Assembly: GCF_051401765.1 (NCBI RefSeq)
Contig: NW_027480530.1
Location: 1,488,001 to 1,552,000 of the forward strand
Length of the DNA stretch: 64,000 bases
Direction: 5' to 3'
Origin: Calliopsis andreniformis
Lineage: Eukaryota > Arthropoda > Insecta > Hymenoptera > Andrenidae
How positions within the stretch are numbered: position 1 is the first letter of the stretch; each line of letters begins with the position of its first letter. Both the position numbers and the translations under genes were made by a program. Shown here one piece after another: positions 15,401 to 30,400 of the stretch. The notes under the pieces were generated by a model, which saw only the letters and a list, made by a program, of their open reading frames with translations, made no database searches and was not told the origin of the DNA.

Positions 15401-18400
15401 GATCCTGACAATGTTCCTGACACTGCTCCTGACACTGCTCCTGACACTGACACTGACACTGCTCCTGACACTGACACTGCTACTGACACTGACACTGCTC
15501 CTGACACTGCTCCTGACACTGACACTGCTCCTGACACTGCTCCTGATACTGACACTGCTGCTGATCCTGACAATGCTCCTGACACTGCTCCTGACACAGC
15601 TCGTGTCACTGACACTGCTCCTGGCACTGCTCCTGATACAGACACTGCTGGTGATCCTGACCATGTTCCTGACACTGCTCCTGACACTGCTCCTGACACT
15701 GACACTGACACTGACGCTGCACCTGACACTGCTCCTGTCACTGCTCCTGACACTGACACTGACACTGCTCCTGACACTGACACTGCTCCAGACACGGCTC
15801 ATGACACTGCTCCTGACACTGACACTGCTTTTGACACTGCTCCTGACACTGACACTGCTGCTGAACCTGACAATGCTCCTGACACTGCTCCTGACACAGC
15901 TCCTGAAACTGACACTGCCCCTCCCACTGTTCCTGACACTGCTGCACACACTGACACTGCTCCTGTCACTGTCACGGCTCCTGACACTGACTCTGCTTCT
16001 GTCACTGCTCCTGACACTGACACTGCCACTGACACTGCCCCTGACCCTGCTCCTGACACTGCTCCTGGCACTGACACTGCCCCTGACACTGCTCCTGACG
16101 CTGCACCTGACACTGACACTTGTCCTGACACTGCTCCTGAATCTGACACTGGTCCTGACACTGCTCCTGACACTAACACTGCACCTGACACTGCTCCTGG
16201 CACTTCTCCTGTCACTGACACTGCTCCTGACACTGCTCCTGACACAGACACTGCTGCTGATCCTGCCAATGCTCTTGGCAATGCTCCAGTCACTGACACT
16301 GACACTGCACGTGACACTACTCCTGAAATAGCTGCTGTCACTGCCACTTCTCCTGTCACTGCTCCTGACTCTGACACTGCACCTGAAAAAGCTCCTGACA
16401 CTGACGCTGCACCCGACACTGCTCCTGACGCTGCACCTGACACTACTCCTGACACAGGCACTGCTCCTGATAATGACAGTGACACTGCTACTGACACTGA
16501 CAATGCTCCTGGCTCTGCTCCTGACACTGCACCTGAGAATGCTCCTGACTCTGACGCTGCACCTGACACTGCTCCTGTCACTGCTCCTGACACTGACACT
16601 GGCACTGCTCCTGACACTGACACTGCTCCTGACACTGACACTGCTCCTTGTACTGCTACAGACACTGACACTGCTCCTGTCACTGCTCCTGACATTGCTC
16701 CTGACACTGACCCTGCTCCTGACACTGCTCCTGAAACTGCTCCAGACACTGACACTGCTCCTAACACTGCTGCTGACACTGACACTACCCCTGACACTGT
16801 TCCTAACATTGCAGCTGACACTGACACTGCTCCTGACACAGACACTGCTGCTGATCCTGCCAATGCACTTGGCAATGCTCCTGACACTGACAATGCACCT
16901 GACACTGCTCCTGATACTGCTCCTGACACTGACACTGCTCCTGTCACTGCTCCTGACACTGGCACTGCTGCTAAAACTGAGAATGCCCCTGACTCTGCTC
17001 CTGACACTGAAACTGCTCCTGAAACTGCTCCTGACCCTGGCACTGCTCCTGATAATGACACTGACACTGCTACTGACACTGACACTGCTCCTGGCTCTGC
17101 TCCTGACACTGCACCTGAGGACGCTCCTGACTCTGACGCTGCACCTGACACTGCTCCTGTCACTGCTCCTGACACTGACACTGGCACTGCTCCTGACACT
17201 GACACTGCTCCTGACACTGACACCGCTCCTTGTACTGCTACAGACACTGACACTGCTCCTGTCACTGCTCCTGACATTGCTCCTGACACTGACCCTGCTC
17301 CTGACACTGCTCCTGAAACTGCTCCAGAAACTGACACTGCTCCTAACACTGCTCCTGACACTGACACTACCCCTGACACTGTTCCTAACATTGCAGCTGA
17401 CACTGACACTGCTCATGACACTGGCACTGGACCTGACACTGCTCCTGACACTGACACTGCTCCTGCCAGTGTTCCTGACACTGACACTGACCCCGACACT
17501 GCTCCTGTCTCTGCCACTGACCCTGACACTGCTCCTGACACAGCTCCTGACACTGACACTGCTCCTGCCACTGCTCTTGGCACTGCTCCTGACTCTGACA
17601 CTGCTCCTGACACTGCTCCTGATACTGACACTGGCACTGCTACTGACCATGCTGCTGACACTGACACTGCAGCTGATCCTGACAATGCTCCTGGCACTGC
17701 TCCAGCCACTGACACAGACACTGCACCTGACACTGCTCCTGAAATAGCTGCTGTCACTGACACTTCTCCTGTCACTGCTCCTGACACTGACGGCGCTGCT
17801 GATCCTGAGAATGCTCCTGACACTGCTCCTGACACTGACACTGCTCCTGACACTGCTTCTGACACTGGTACTGCTGCTGTTCCTGAGAATGCCCCTGAAT
17901 CTGCTCCTCACACTGACACTGCTCCTGACACTGCTCCTGACACTGACACTGCTCCACACACTGCTCCTGACACTGACACTGCTCCTGACACTGGCACTGG
18001 ACCTGACACTGCTCCTGACACTGACACTGCTCCTGCCACTGTTCCTGACACTGGTGGTCACAAAGACACTGCTCCTGACACTGACAGTGCTCCTGACACT
18101 GCTCCTCACACTGCTCCTGATACTGTCACTGGCACTGCTACTGTCCATGCTCCTGACACTGCTCCTGAGACTGCTCCAGACTCTGACACTGCTCCTAACA
18201 CTGCTCCTGACACTGACACTACCCCTGACACTGTTCCTAACATTGCAGCTGACTCTGACACTGCTCCTGACACTGGCACTGGACCTGACACTGCTCCTGA
18301 CACTGACACTGCTCCTGCCACTGTTCCTGACACAGGTGCTCACAAAGACACTGCTCCTGACACTGACACTGCTCCTGACACTGCTCCTGACACTGCACCT

Positions 18401-21400
18401 GACACTGCTCCTGACACAGACACTGCTCCTGATACTGGCACTGACACTGCTCCTGACACTGACACTGGTCCTGTCACTGACACTGCTCCTCACACTGCTC
18501 CTGACACTGACACTGCTCCTCACACTGCTCCTGACACTGACACTGCACCTGAGAATGCTCCTGACACTGACGCTGCACCTGACACTGCTTCTGTCACTGC
18601 TCCTGACACTGACACTGACACTGCTCCTGACACTGACACTGCTCCTGACACTGAAACTGCTCCAGACACTGCTCATGACACTGCTCCTGACACTGACATT
18701 GCCCCTGATACCGCTCCTGACACACACACTGCTACTGACACTGCTCCTGACACTGACACTGCTCCTGACACTGCTCCTGACACAGCTCGTGTCACTGACA
18801 CTGCTCGTGGCACTGCTCCTGATACAGACACTGCTGGTGATCCTGACAATGTTCCTGACACTGCTCCTGACACTGCTCCTGACACTGACACTGACACTGC
18901 TCCTGACACTGACACTGCTACTGACACTGACACTGCTCCTGACACTGCTCCTGACACTGACACTGCTCCTGACACTGCTCCTGATACTGACACTGCTGCT
19001 GATCCTGACAATGCTCCTGACACTGCTCCTGACACAGCTCGTGTCACTGACACTGCTCCTGGCACTGCTCCTGATACAGACACTGCTGGTGATCCTGACC
19101 ATGTTCCTGACACTGCTCCTGACACTGCTCCTGACACTGACACTGACACTGACGCTGCACCTGACACTGCTCCTGTCACTGCTCCTGACACTGACACTGA
19201 CACTGCTCCTGACACTGGCACTGCTCCTGACACTGACACTGCTCCAGACACGGCTCATGACACTGCTCCTGACACTGACACTGCTTTTGACACTGCTCCT
19301 GACACTGACACTGCTGCTGAACCTGACAATGCTCCTGACACTGCTCCTGACACAGCTCCTGAAACTGACACTGCCCCTCCCACTGTTCCTGACACTGCTG
19401 CACACACTGACACTGCTCCTGTCACTGTCACTGCTCCTGACACTGACTCTGCTTCTGTCACTGCTCCTGACACTGACACTGCCACTGACACTGCCCCTGA
19501 CCCTGCTCCTGACACTGCTCCTGGCACTGACACAGCCCCTGACACTGCTCCTGACGCTGCACCTGACACTGACACTTGTCCTGACACTGCTCCTGAATCT
19601 GACATTGGTCCTGACACTGCTCCTGACACTAACACTGCACCTGACACTGCTCCTGGCACTTCTCCTGTCACTGACACTGCTCCTGACACTGCTCCTGACA
19701 CAGACACTGCTGCTGATCCTGCCAATGCTCTTGGCAATGCTCCTGACACTGACAATGCACCTGACACTGCTCCTGACACTGCTCCTGACACTGACACTGC
19801 TCCTGTCACTGCTCCTGACACTGGCACTGCTGCTAAAGCTGAGAATGCCCCTGACTCTGCTCCTGACACTGAAACTGCTCCTGAAACTGCTCCTGACCCT
19901 GGCACTGCTCCTCAAACTGCTCCTGACACTGAGGCTGCTCCTGATACTGACACTAACACTGCTTCTGACACTGACACTGCTCCTGGCGCTGCCCCTGACA
20001 CTGCTCCTGAGACAGGCACTGCTCCTGATACTGACACTGACACTGCTCCTGCCACTGACACTGCTCCTGACACAGGCACTGCCCCTGGCTCTGATCCTAA
20101 CACTGCTCCTGACACTCACACTGCTCCAGACACTGCTCCTGATACTGACACTGGCACTGCTACTGACCATGCTCCGGACACTGACACTGCTGCTGATCCT
20201 GACAATGCTCCTAACACTGCTCCAGTCACTGACACTGACACTGCACCTGACACTACTCCTGAAATAGTTGCTGTCAATGACACTGCTCCTGTCACTGCTC
20301 CTGACACTGACGGTGCTGCTAATCCTGAGAATGCTCCTGACACTGCTCCTGACACTGGCACTGCTGCTGACACTGCTGCTGACACTGGCACTGCTGCTGT
20401 TCCTGAGAATGCCCCTGAATATGCTCCTCACACTGACACTGCTCCTGATACTGCTCCTGACACTGACACTGCTCCTCACACTGCTCCTGACACTGACACT
20501 GCTCCTGATAATGACACTGACACTGCTACTGACACTGACACTGCTCCTGGCTCTGCTCCTGACACTGCACCTGAGAACGCTCCTGACTCTGACGCTGTAC
20601 CTGACACTGCTCCTGTCACTGCTCCTGACACTGACACTGGCACTGCTCCTGACACTGACACTGCTCCTGACACTGACACCGCTCCTTGTACTGCTACAGA
20701 CACCGACACTGCTCCTGTCACTGCTCCTGACATTGCTCCTGACACTGACCCTGCTCCTGACACTGCTCCTGAAACTGCTCCAGAAACTGACACTGCTCCT
20801 AACACTGCTCCTGACACTGACACTACCCCTGACACTGTTCCTAACATTGCAGCTGACACTGACACTGCTCATGACACTGGCACTGGACCTGACACTGCTC
20901 CTGACACTGACACTGCTCCTGCCAGTGTTCCTGACACTGGTGCTCGCAAAGACACTGCTCCTGACACTGACACAGCTCCAGACACTGACACTGCTCCTGT
21001 CACTGACACTGCTCCTGCCACTGTTCGTGACACAGGTGCTCACAAAGACACTGCTCCTGACACTGACACTGCTCCTGACACTGCTCCTGACACTGCACCT
21101 GACACTGCTCCTGACACAGACACTGCTCGTGATACTGGCACTGACACTGCTCCTGACACTGACACTGGTCCTGTCACTGACACTGCTCCTCACACTGCTC
21201 CTGACACTGACACTGCTCCTCACACTGCTCCTGACACTGACACTGCACCTGAGAATGCTCCTGACACTGACGCTGCACCTGACACTGCTTCTGTCACTGC
21301 TCCTGACACTGACACTGACACTGCTCCTGACACTGACACTGCTCCTGACACTGAAACTGCTCCAGACACTGCTCATGACACTGCTCCTGACACTGACACT

Positions 21401-24400
21401 GCTCCTGACACTGCTCCTGACACTGACACTGCTGCTGATCCTGACAATGCTCCTGACAATGCTCCTGACACAGCTCCTGAAGCTGAAACTGCACCTCCTA
21501 CTGTTCCTTACACTGCTGCTCACACTGACACTGCTCCTGTCACTGGCACTGCTCCTGATACACACAGTGACACTGCTCCAGACACTGCTCCTGACACTGA
21601 CATTGCCCCTGATACCGCTCCTGACACACACACTGCTACTGACACTGCTCCTGACACTGACACTGCTCCTGACACTGCTCCTGACACAGCTCGTGTCACT
21701 GACACTGCTCGTGGCACTGCTCCTGATACAGACACTGCTGGTGATCCTGACAATGTTCCTGACACTGCTCCTGACACTGCTCCTGACACTGACACTGACA
21801 CTGCTCCTGACACTGACACTGCTACTGACACTGACGCTGCTCCTGACACTGCTCCTGACACTGACACTGCTCCTGACACTGCTCCTGATACTGACACTGC
21901 TGCTGATCCTGACAATGCGCCTGACACTGCTCCTGACACAGCTCGTGTCACTGACACTGCTCCTGGCACTGCTCCTGATACAGACACTGCTGGTGATCCT
22001 GACCATGTTCCTGACACTGCTCCTGACACTGCTCCTGACACTGACACTGACACTGACGCTGCACCTGACACTGCTCCTGTCACTGCTCCTGACACTGACA
22101 CTGACACTGCTCCTGACACTGACACTGCTCCTGACACTGACACTGCTCCAGACACGGCTCATGACACTGCTCCTGACACTGACACTGCTTTTGACACTGC
22201 TCCTGACACTGACACTGCTGCTGAACCTGACAATGCTCCTGACACTGCTCCTGACACAGCTCCTGAAACTGACACTGCCCCTCCCACTGTTCCTGACACT
22301 GCTGCACACACTGACACTGCTCCTGTCACTGTCACTGCTCCTGATACAGACACTGACACTGGTCCAGACACTGCTCCTGACACTGACATTGCCCCTGATA
22401 CCGCTCCTGACACTCACACTGCTACTGACACTGCTCCTGAGACTGACACTGCTCCTGACACTGCTCCTGACACAGCTCGTGTCACTGACACTGCTCCTGG
22501 CACTGCTCCTGATACAGACACTGCTGGTGATCCTGACCATGTTCCTGACACTGCTCCTGACACTGCTCCTGACACTGACACTGACACTGACACAGCTCCA
22601 GACACTGCTCCTGTCACTGCTCCTGACACTGACACTGACCCCGACACTGCTCCTGTCTCTGACACTGACCCTGACACTGCTCCTGACACAGCTCCTGACA
22701 CTGACACTGCTCCTGACACTGCTCCTGGCACTGCTCCTGACTCTGACACTGCTCCTGACACTGCTCCTGATACTGACACTGGCACTGCTACTGACCATGC
22801 TGCTGACACTGACACTCCTGCTGATCCTGACAATGCTCCTGGCACTGCTCCAGCCACTGACACAGACACTGCACCTGACACTGCTCCTGAAATAGCTGCT
22901 GACACTGACACTTCTCCTGTCACTGCTCCTGACACTGACGGCGCTGCTGATCCTGAGAATGCTCCTGACACTGCTCCTGACACTGACACTGCTCCTGACA
23001 CTGCTCCTGACACAGCTCGTGTCACTGACACTGCTCCTGGCACTGCTCCTGATACAGACACTGCTGGTGATCCTGACCATGTTCTTGACACTGCTCCTGA
23101 CACTGCTCCTGACACTGACACTGACACTGACACAGCTCCAGACACTGACACTGCTCCTGTCACTGCTCCTGACACTGACATTGCTCCTGACACTGCTCCT
23201 GTCTCTGACACTGACCCAGACACTGCTCCTGACACAGCTCCTGACACTGACACTGCTCCTGACACTGCTCCTGGCACTGCTCCTGACTCTGACACTGCTC
23301 CTGACACTGCTCCTGATACTGACACTGGCACTGCTACTGACCATGCTGCTGACACTGACACTGCTGCTGATCCTGACAATGCTCCTGGCACTGCTCCAGC
23401 CACTGACACACACACTGCACCTGACACTGCTCCTGAAATAGCTGCTGTCACTGACACTTCTCCTGTCACTGCTCCTGACACTGACGGCGCTGCTGATCCT
23501 GAGAATGCTCCTGACACTGCTCCTGACACTGACACTGCTCCTGACACTGCTTCTGACACTGGCACTGCTGCTGTTCCTGAGAATGCCCCTGAATATGCTC
23601 CTCACACTGACACTGCTCCTGACACTGCTCCTGACACTGACACTGCTCCTCACACTGCTCCTGACACTGACACTGCTCCTGATAATGACACTGACACTGC
23701 TACAGACACTGACACTGCTCCTGGCTCTACTCCTGACACTGCACCTGAGAATGCTCCTGACTCTGACGCTGCACCTGACACTGCTCCTGTCACTGCTCCT
23801 GACACTGACACTGGCACTGCTCCTGACACTGACACTGCTCCTGACACTGACACTGCTCCTGGTACTGCTACAGACACTGACACTGCTCCTGCCACTGCTC
23901 CTGACATTGCTCCAGACACTGACCCTGCTCCTGACACTGCTCCTGAAACTGCTCCAGACACAGACACTGCCCCTAACACTGCGCCTGACACTGACACTAC
24001 CCCTGACACTGTTGCTAGCATTGCAGCTGACACTGACACTGCTCCTGACACTGGCACTGTACCTGACACTGCACCTGACACTGACACTGCTCCTGCAACT
24101 GTTCCTGACACTGCTGCTCACAAAGACACTGCTCCTGACACTGACACTGCTCCTCACACTGCTCCTGATACTGACACTGGCACTGCTACTGGCCATGCTC
24201 CTGACACTGACACGGCTGCTGATCCTGACAATGCTCCTGACGCTGCTCCAGTCACTGACACCGACACTGCACGTGACACTACTCCTGAAACAGCTGCTGT
24301 CACTGTCACTTCTCCTGTCACTGCTCCTGACACTGACGCTGCTGCCGATCCTGAGAATGCTCCTGACACTGCTCCTGACACTGACACAGCTCCTGAGAGT

Positions 24401-27400
24401 GCTCCTGACACTGGCACTGCTGCTGTTCCTGAGAATGCCCCTGAATCTGGTCCTCACACTGACTCTGCTCCTGACAGTGCTCCTGGCACTGACACTGTCA
24501 CTGCTCCTGACACTGACTCTGCTCCTGTCACTGCTCCTGACAGTGACACTGCCACTGACACTGCCCCTGACCCTGCTGCTGACACTGCTCCTGGCACAGA
24601 CACTGCCCCTGACACTGCTCCTGACGCTGCACCTGACACTGACACTTGTCCTGACACTGCTCCTGAAACTGACACTGGTCCTGACACTGCTCCTGACACT
24701 GACACTGCTCGTCACACTGCTCCTGACACTGACACTGCTCGTCACACTGCTCCTGACACTGACACTGCTCGTCACGCTGCTCCTGACACTGACACTGCAC
24801 CTGAGAATGCTCCCGACACTCACGCAGCACCTGACTCTGCTCCTGACACTGCACCTGACACTGCTCCTGATACAGACACTGCTCCTGATACAGACACTGC
24901 TCCTGATACTGGCACTGACACTGCTCCGGACACTGACACTGGTCCTGTCACTGATACTGCTCCTCACACTGCTCCTGACACCGACACTTGTCCTGACACT
25001 GCTCCTGAATCTGACACTGGTCCTGACACTGCTCCTGACACTGGCACTGCTCCTCACACTGCTCCTGACACTGACACTGCACCTGAGAATGCTCCTGACA
25101 CTGACGCTGCACCTGACACTGCTCCTGTCACTGCTCCTGACACTGACACTGACACTGCTCCTGACACTGACACTGCTCCTGACACTGACACTGCTCCAGA
25201 CACTGCTGCTGACACTGATCCTGACACTGACACTGCTCCTGACACTGCTCCTGACACTGACAGTGCTCCTGACACTGCTCCTGACACTGACACTGACACA
25301 CCTCCTGGCACTGCTCCTCACACTGACACAGGTCCTGTCACTAACCCTGCTCCTCACACTGCTCCTGACACAGATCCTGACACTGACACTGCTCCTGGCA
25401 CTGACAGTGCTCCTGACACTGCTGATGACAATGACACTGCTCGTGACACTGCTCGTGACATTGCTGCACACACTGACACTGCTCATGTGACAGCTCGTGA
25501 CACTGACCCTGCTCCTGACCCTGCTCCTGACACTGCTCCTGACACTGACGCTGCTCCTGACACTACTCCTGACACTGACAGTGCCCCTGACACAGCTCCT
25601 GACACTGACACTGACACACCTCCTGGCACTACTCCTGACACTGACACAGGTCCTGTCACTGACACTGCTCCTCACACTGCTCCTGACACAGATCCTGACA
25701 CTGACACTGCTCCTGGCACTGACAGTGCTCCTGAAACTGCTGATGACAATGACACTGCTCGTGACGCTGCTCGTGACATTGCTGCACACACTGACACTGC
25801 TCCTCTGACAGCTCATGACACTGACACTGCTCCTGACACTGACACTGCTCCTCAAACTGCTTCTGATACTGACGCTGCTCCTGACGCTGCACCTGCCGCA
25901 GACACTGCTGCTGATACTGCTACTGACACAGCCCCTGACACTGCTCCTGCAACTGACACTGCTACTGACATAGGACCTGCTCCTGGCTCTGCTCCTGACA
26001 CTGCTCCTGACACTGACCCTTCTGCTGACACTGTTCCTGACACTGCTCCAGGCACTGCTCCTGACACAGCTCCTGTCACTGACACTGCTCCTGACACTGC
26101 TCCTGACACTGCTCCTGACACTGCTCCAGTCACTGACTCTGATCCTGACACTGCTCCTGACACTAACACTGCACCTGACACTGCTCCTGGCACTTCTCCT
26201 GTCACTGACACTGCTCCTGACACTGCTCCTGACACAGGCACTGCTCCTCAAACTGCTCCTGACACTGAGGCTGCTCCTGATACTGACACTAACACTGCTT
26301 CTGACACTGACACTGCTCCTGGCACTGCCCCTGCCACTGCTCCTGAGACAGGCACTGCTCCTGATGCTGACACTGACACTGCTCCTGACACTGACACTGC
26401 TCCTGACCCAGGCACTGCTCCTGGCTCTGCTCCTAACACTGCTCCTGACACTCACACTGCTCCTGTCCCTGCTCCTGACACTGACGGTGCTGCTGATCCT
26501 GAGAATGCTCCTGACACTGCTCCTGACACTGACACTGCTGGTGACACTGCTGCTGACACTGGCACTGCTGCTGTTCCTGAGAATGCCCCTGAATCTGCTC
26601 CTCGCACTGACACTGCTCCTGACGCTGCTCCTGGCGCAGGACCTGCTCCTGGCTCTGCTCCTGACACTGCTCCTGACACTGACCCTTCTGCTGACACTGT
26701 TCCTGACACTGCTCCAGGCACTGCTCCTGACACAGCTCCTGTCACTGACACTGCTCCTGACACTGCTCCTGACACTGCTCCTGACACTGCTCCAGTCACT
26801 GACTCTGATCCTGACACTGCTCCTGACACTAACACTGCACCTGACACTGCTCCTGGCACTTCTCCTGTCACTGACACTGCACGTGACACTACTCCTGAAA
26901 CAGCTGCTGTCACTGTCACTTCTCCTGTCACTGCTCCTGACACTGACGCTGCTGCCGATCCTGAGAATGCTCCTGACACTGCTCCTGACACTGACACAGC
27001 TCCTGAGAGTGCTCCTGACACTGGCACTGCTGCTGTTCCTGAGAATGCCCCTGAATCTGGTCCTCACACTGACTCTGCTCCTGACAGTGCTCCTGGCACT
27101 GACACTGTCACTGCTCCTGACACTGACTCTGCTCCTGTCACTGCTCCTGACAGTGACACTGCCACTGACACTGCCCCTGACCCTGCTGCTGACACTGCTC
27201 CTGGCACAGACACTGCCCCTGACACTGCTCCTGACGCTGCACCTGACACTGACACTTGTCCTGACACTGCTCCTGAAACTGACACTGGTCCTGACACTGC
27301 TCCTGACACTGACACTGCTCGTCACACTGCTCCTGACACTGACACTGCTCGTCACACTGCTCCTGACACTGACACTGCTCGTCACGCTGCTCCTGACACT

Positions 27401-30400
27401 GACACTGCACCTGAGAATGCTCCCGACACTCACGCAGCACCTGACTCTGCTCCTGACACTGCACCTGACACTGCTCCTGATACAGACACTGCTCCTGATA
27501 CAGACACTGCTCCTGATACTGGCACTGACACTGCTCCGGACACTGACACTGGTCCTGTCACTGATACTGCTCCTCACACTGCTCCTGACACCGACACTTG
27601 TCCTGACACTGCTCCTGAATCTGACACTGGTCCTGACACTGCTCCTGACACTGGCACTGCTCCTCACACTGCTCCTGACACTGACACTGCACCTGAGAAT
27701 GCTCCTGACACTGACGCTGCACCTGACACTGCTCCTGTCACTGCTCCTGACACTGACACTGACACTGCTCCTGACACTGACACTGCTCCTGACACTGACA
27801 CTGCTCCAGACACTGCTGCTGACACTGATCCTGACACTGACACTGCTCCTGACACTGCTCCTGACACTGACAGTGCTCCTGACACTGCTCCTGACACTGA
27901 CACTGACACACCTCCTGGCACTGCTCCTCACACTGACACAGGTCCTGTCACTAACCCTGCTCCTCACACTGCTCCTGACACAGATCCTGACACTGACACT
28001 GCTCCTGGCACTGACAGTGCTCCTGACACTGCTGATGACAATGACACTGCTCGTGACACTGCTCGTGACATTGCTGCACACACTGACACTGCTCATGTGA
28101 CAGCTCGTGACACTGACCCTGCTCCTGACCCTGCTCCTGACACTGCTCCTGACACTGACGCTGCTCCTGACACTACTCCTGACACTGACAGTGCCCCTGA
28201 CACAGCTCCTGACACTGACACTGACACACCTCCTGGCACTACTCCTGACACTGACACAGGTCCTGTCACTGACACTGCTCCTCACACTGCTCCTGACACA
28301 GATCCTGACACTGACACTGCTCCTGGCACTGACAGTGCTCCTGAAACTGCTGATGACAATGACACTGCTCGTGACGCTGCTCGTGACATTGCTGCACACA
28401 CTGACACTGCTCCTCTGACAGCTCATGACACTGACACTGCTCCTGACACTGACACTGCTCCTCAAACTGCTTCTGATACTGACGCTGCTCCTGACGCTGC
28501 ACCTGCCGCAGACACTGCTGCTGATACTGCTACTGACACAGCCCCTGACACTGCTCCTGCAACTGACACTGCTACTGACATAGGACCTGCTCCTGGCTCT
28601 GCTCCTGACACTGCTCCTGACACTGACCCTTCTGCTGACACTGTTCCTGACACTGCTCCAGGCACTGCTCCTGACACAGCTCCTGTCACTGACACTGCTC
28701 CTGACACTGCTCCTGACACTGCTCCTGACACTGCTCCAGTCACTGACTCTGATCCTGACACTGCTCCTGACACTAACACTGCACCTGACACTGCTCCTGG
28801 CACTTCTCCTGTCACTGACACTGCTCCTGACACTGCTCCTGACACAGGCACTGCTCCTCAAACTGCTCCTGACACTGAGGCTGCTCCTGATACTGACACT
28901 AACACTGCTTCTGACACTGACACTGCTCCTGGCACTGCCCCTGCCACTGCTCCTGAGACAGGCACTGCTCCTGATGCTGACACTGACACTGCTCCTGACA
29001 CTGACACTGCTCCTGACCCAGGCACTGCTCCTGGCTCTGCTCCTAACACTGCTCCTGACACTCACAGTGCTCCTGTCCCTGCTCCTGACACTGACGGTGC
29101 TGCTGATCCTGAGAATGCTCCTGACACTGCTCCTGACACTGACACTGCTGGTGACACTGCTGCTGACACTGGCACTGCTGCTGTTCCTGAGAATGCCCCT
29201 GAATCTGCTCCTCGCACTGACACTGCTCCTGACGCTGCTCCTGGCGCAGGCACTGCTCCTGGCTCTGCTCCTGGCACTGACACTGCTCCTGATAATGACA
29301 CAGACACTGCTGCTGACACTGACACTGCGCCTGGCTCTGCTCCTGACACTGCTCCTGACACAGCTCCTGACTCTGACGCTGCTCCTGGCGCAGGCACTGC
29401 TCCTGGCTCTGCTCCTGGCACTGCTCCTGACGCTGCTCCTGACACTGCTCCTGATACTGACACTGGCACTGCCACTGACCGTGCTCCTGACACTGACACT
29501 GCTGGTGATCCTGACAATGCTCCTGACACAGCTCCAGTCACTGACACTGACACTGCACCTGACACTACTCCTGAAATAGCTGCTGTCACTGACACTTCTC
29601 CTGTCACTGCTCCTGACACTGACGGTGCTGCCAATCCTGAGAATGCTCCTGACACTGCTCCTGACACTGCTGCTGACACTGGCACTGCTGCTGTTCCTCA
29701 GAATGCCCCTGAATATGCTCCTCACACTGACACTGCTCCTGACACTGCTCCTGACACTGACACTGCTCCTCACACTGCTCCTGACACTGACACTGCTCCT
29801 GATAATGACACTGACACTGCTACTGACACTGACACTGCTCCTGGCTCTGCTCCTGACACTGCACCTGAGAATGCTCCTGACTCTGTCGCTGCACCTGACA
29901 CTGCTCCTGTCACTGCTCCTGGCACTGACACTGGCACTGCTCCTGACACTGACACTGCTCCTGACACTGACACTGCTCATTGTACTGCTACAGACACTGA
30001 CACTGCTCCTGTCACTGCTCCTGACATTGCTCCTGACACTGACCCTGCTCCTGACACTGCTCCTGAAACTGCTCCAGACACTGACACAGCTCCTAACACT
30101 GCTCCTGACACTGACACTAACCCTGACACTGTTCCTAACATTGCAGCTGACAGTGACACTGCTCCTGACACTGGCACTGTACCTGACACTGCTCCTGACA
30201 CTGACACTGCTCCTGCAACTGTTCCTGACACTGCTGCTCACAAAGACACTGCTCCTGACAGTGACACTGCTCCTGACACCGCTTCTGATACTGACACTGG
30301 CACTGCTACTGACCATGCTCCGGACACTGACACTGCTGCTGATCCTGACAATGCTCCTAACACTGCTTCAGTCACTGACACTGACACTGCACCTGACACT

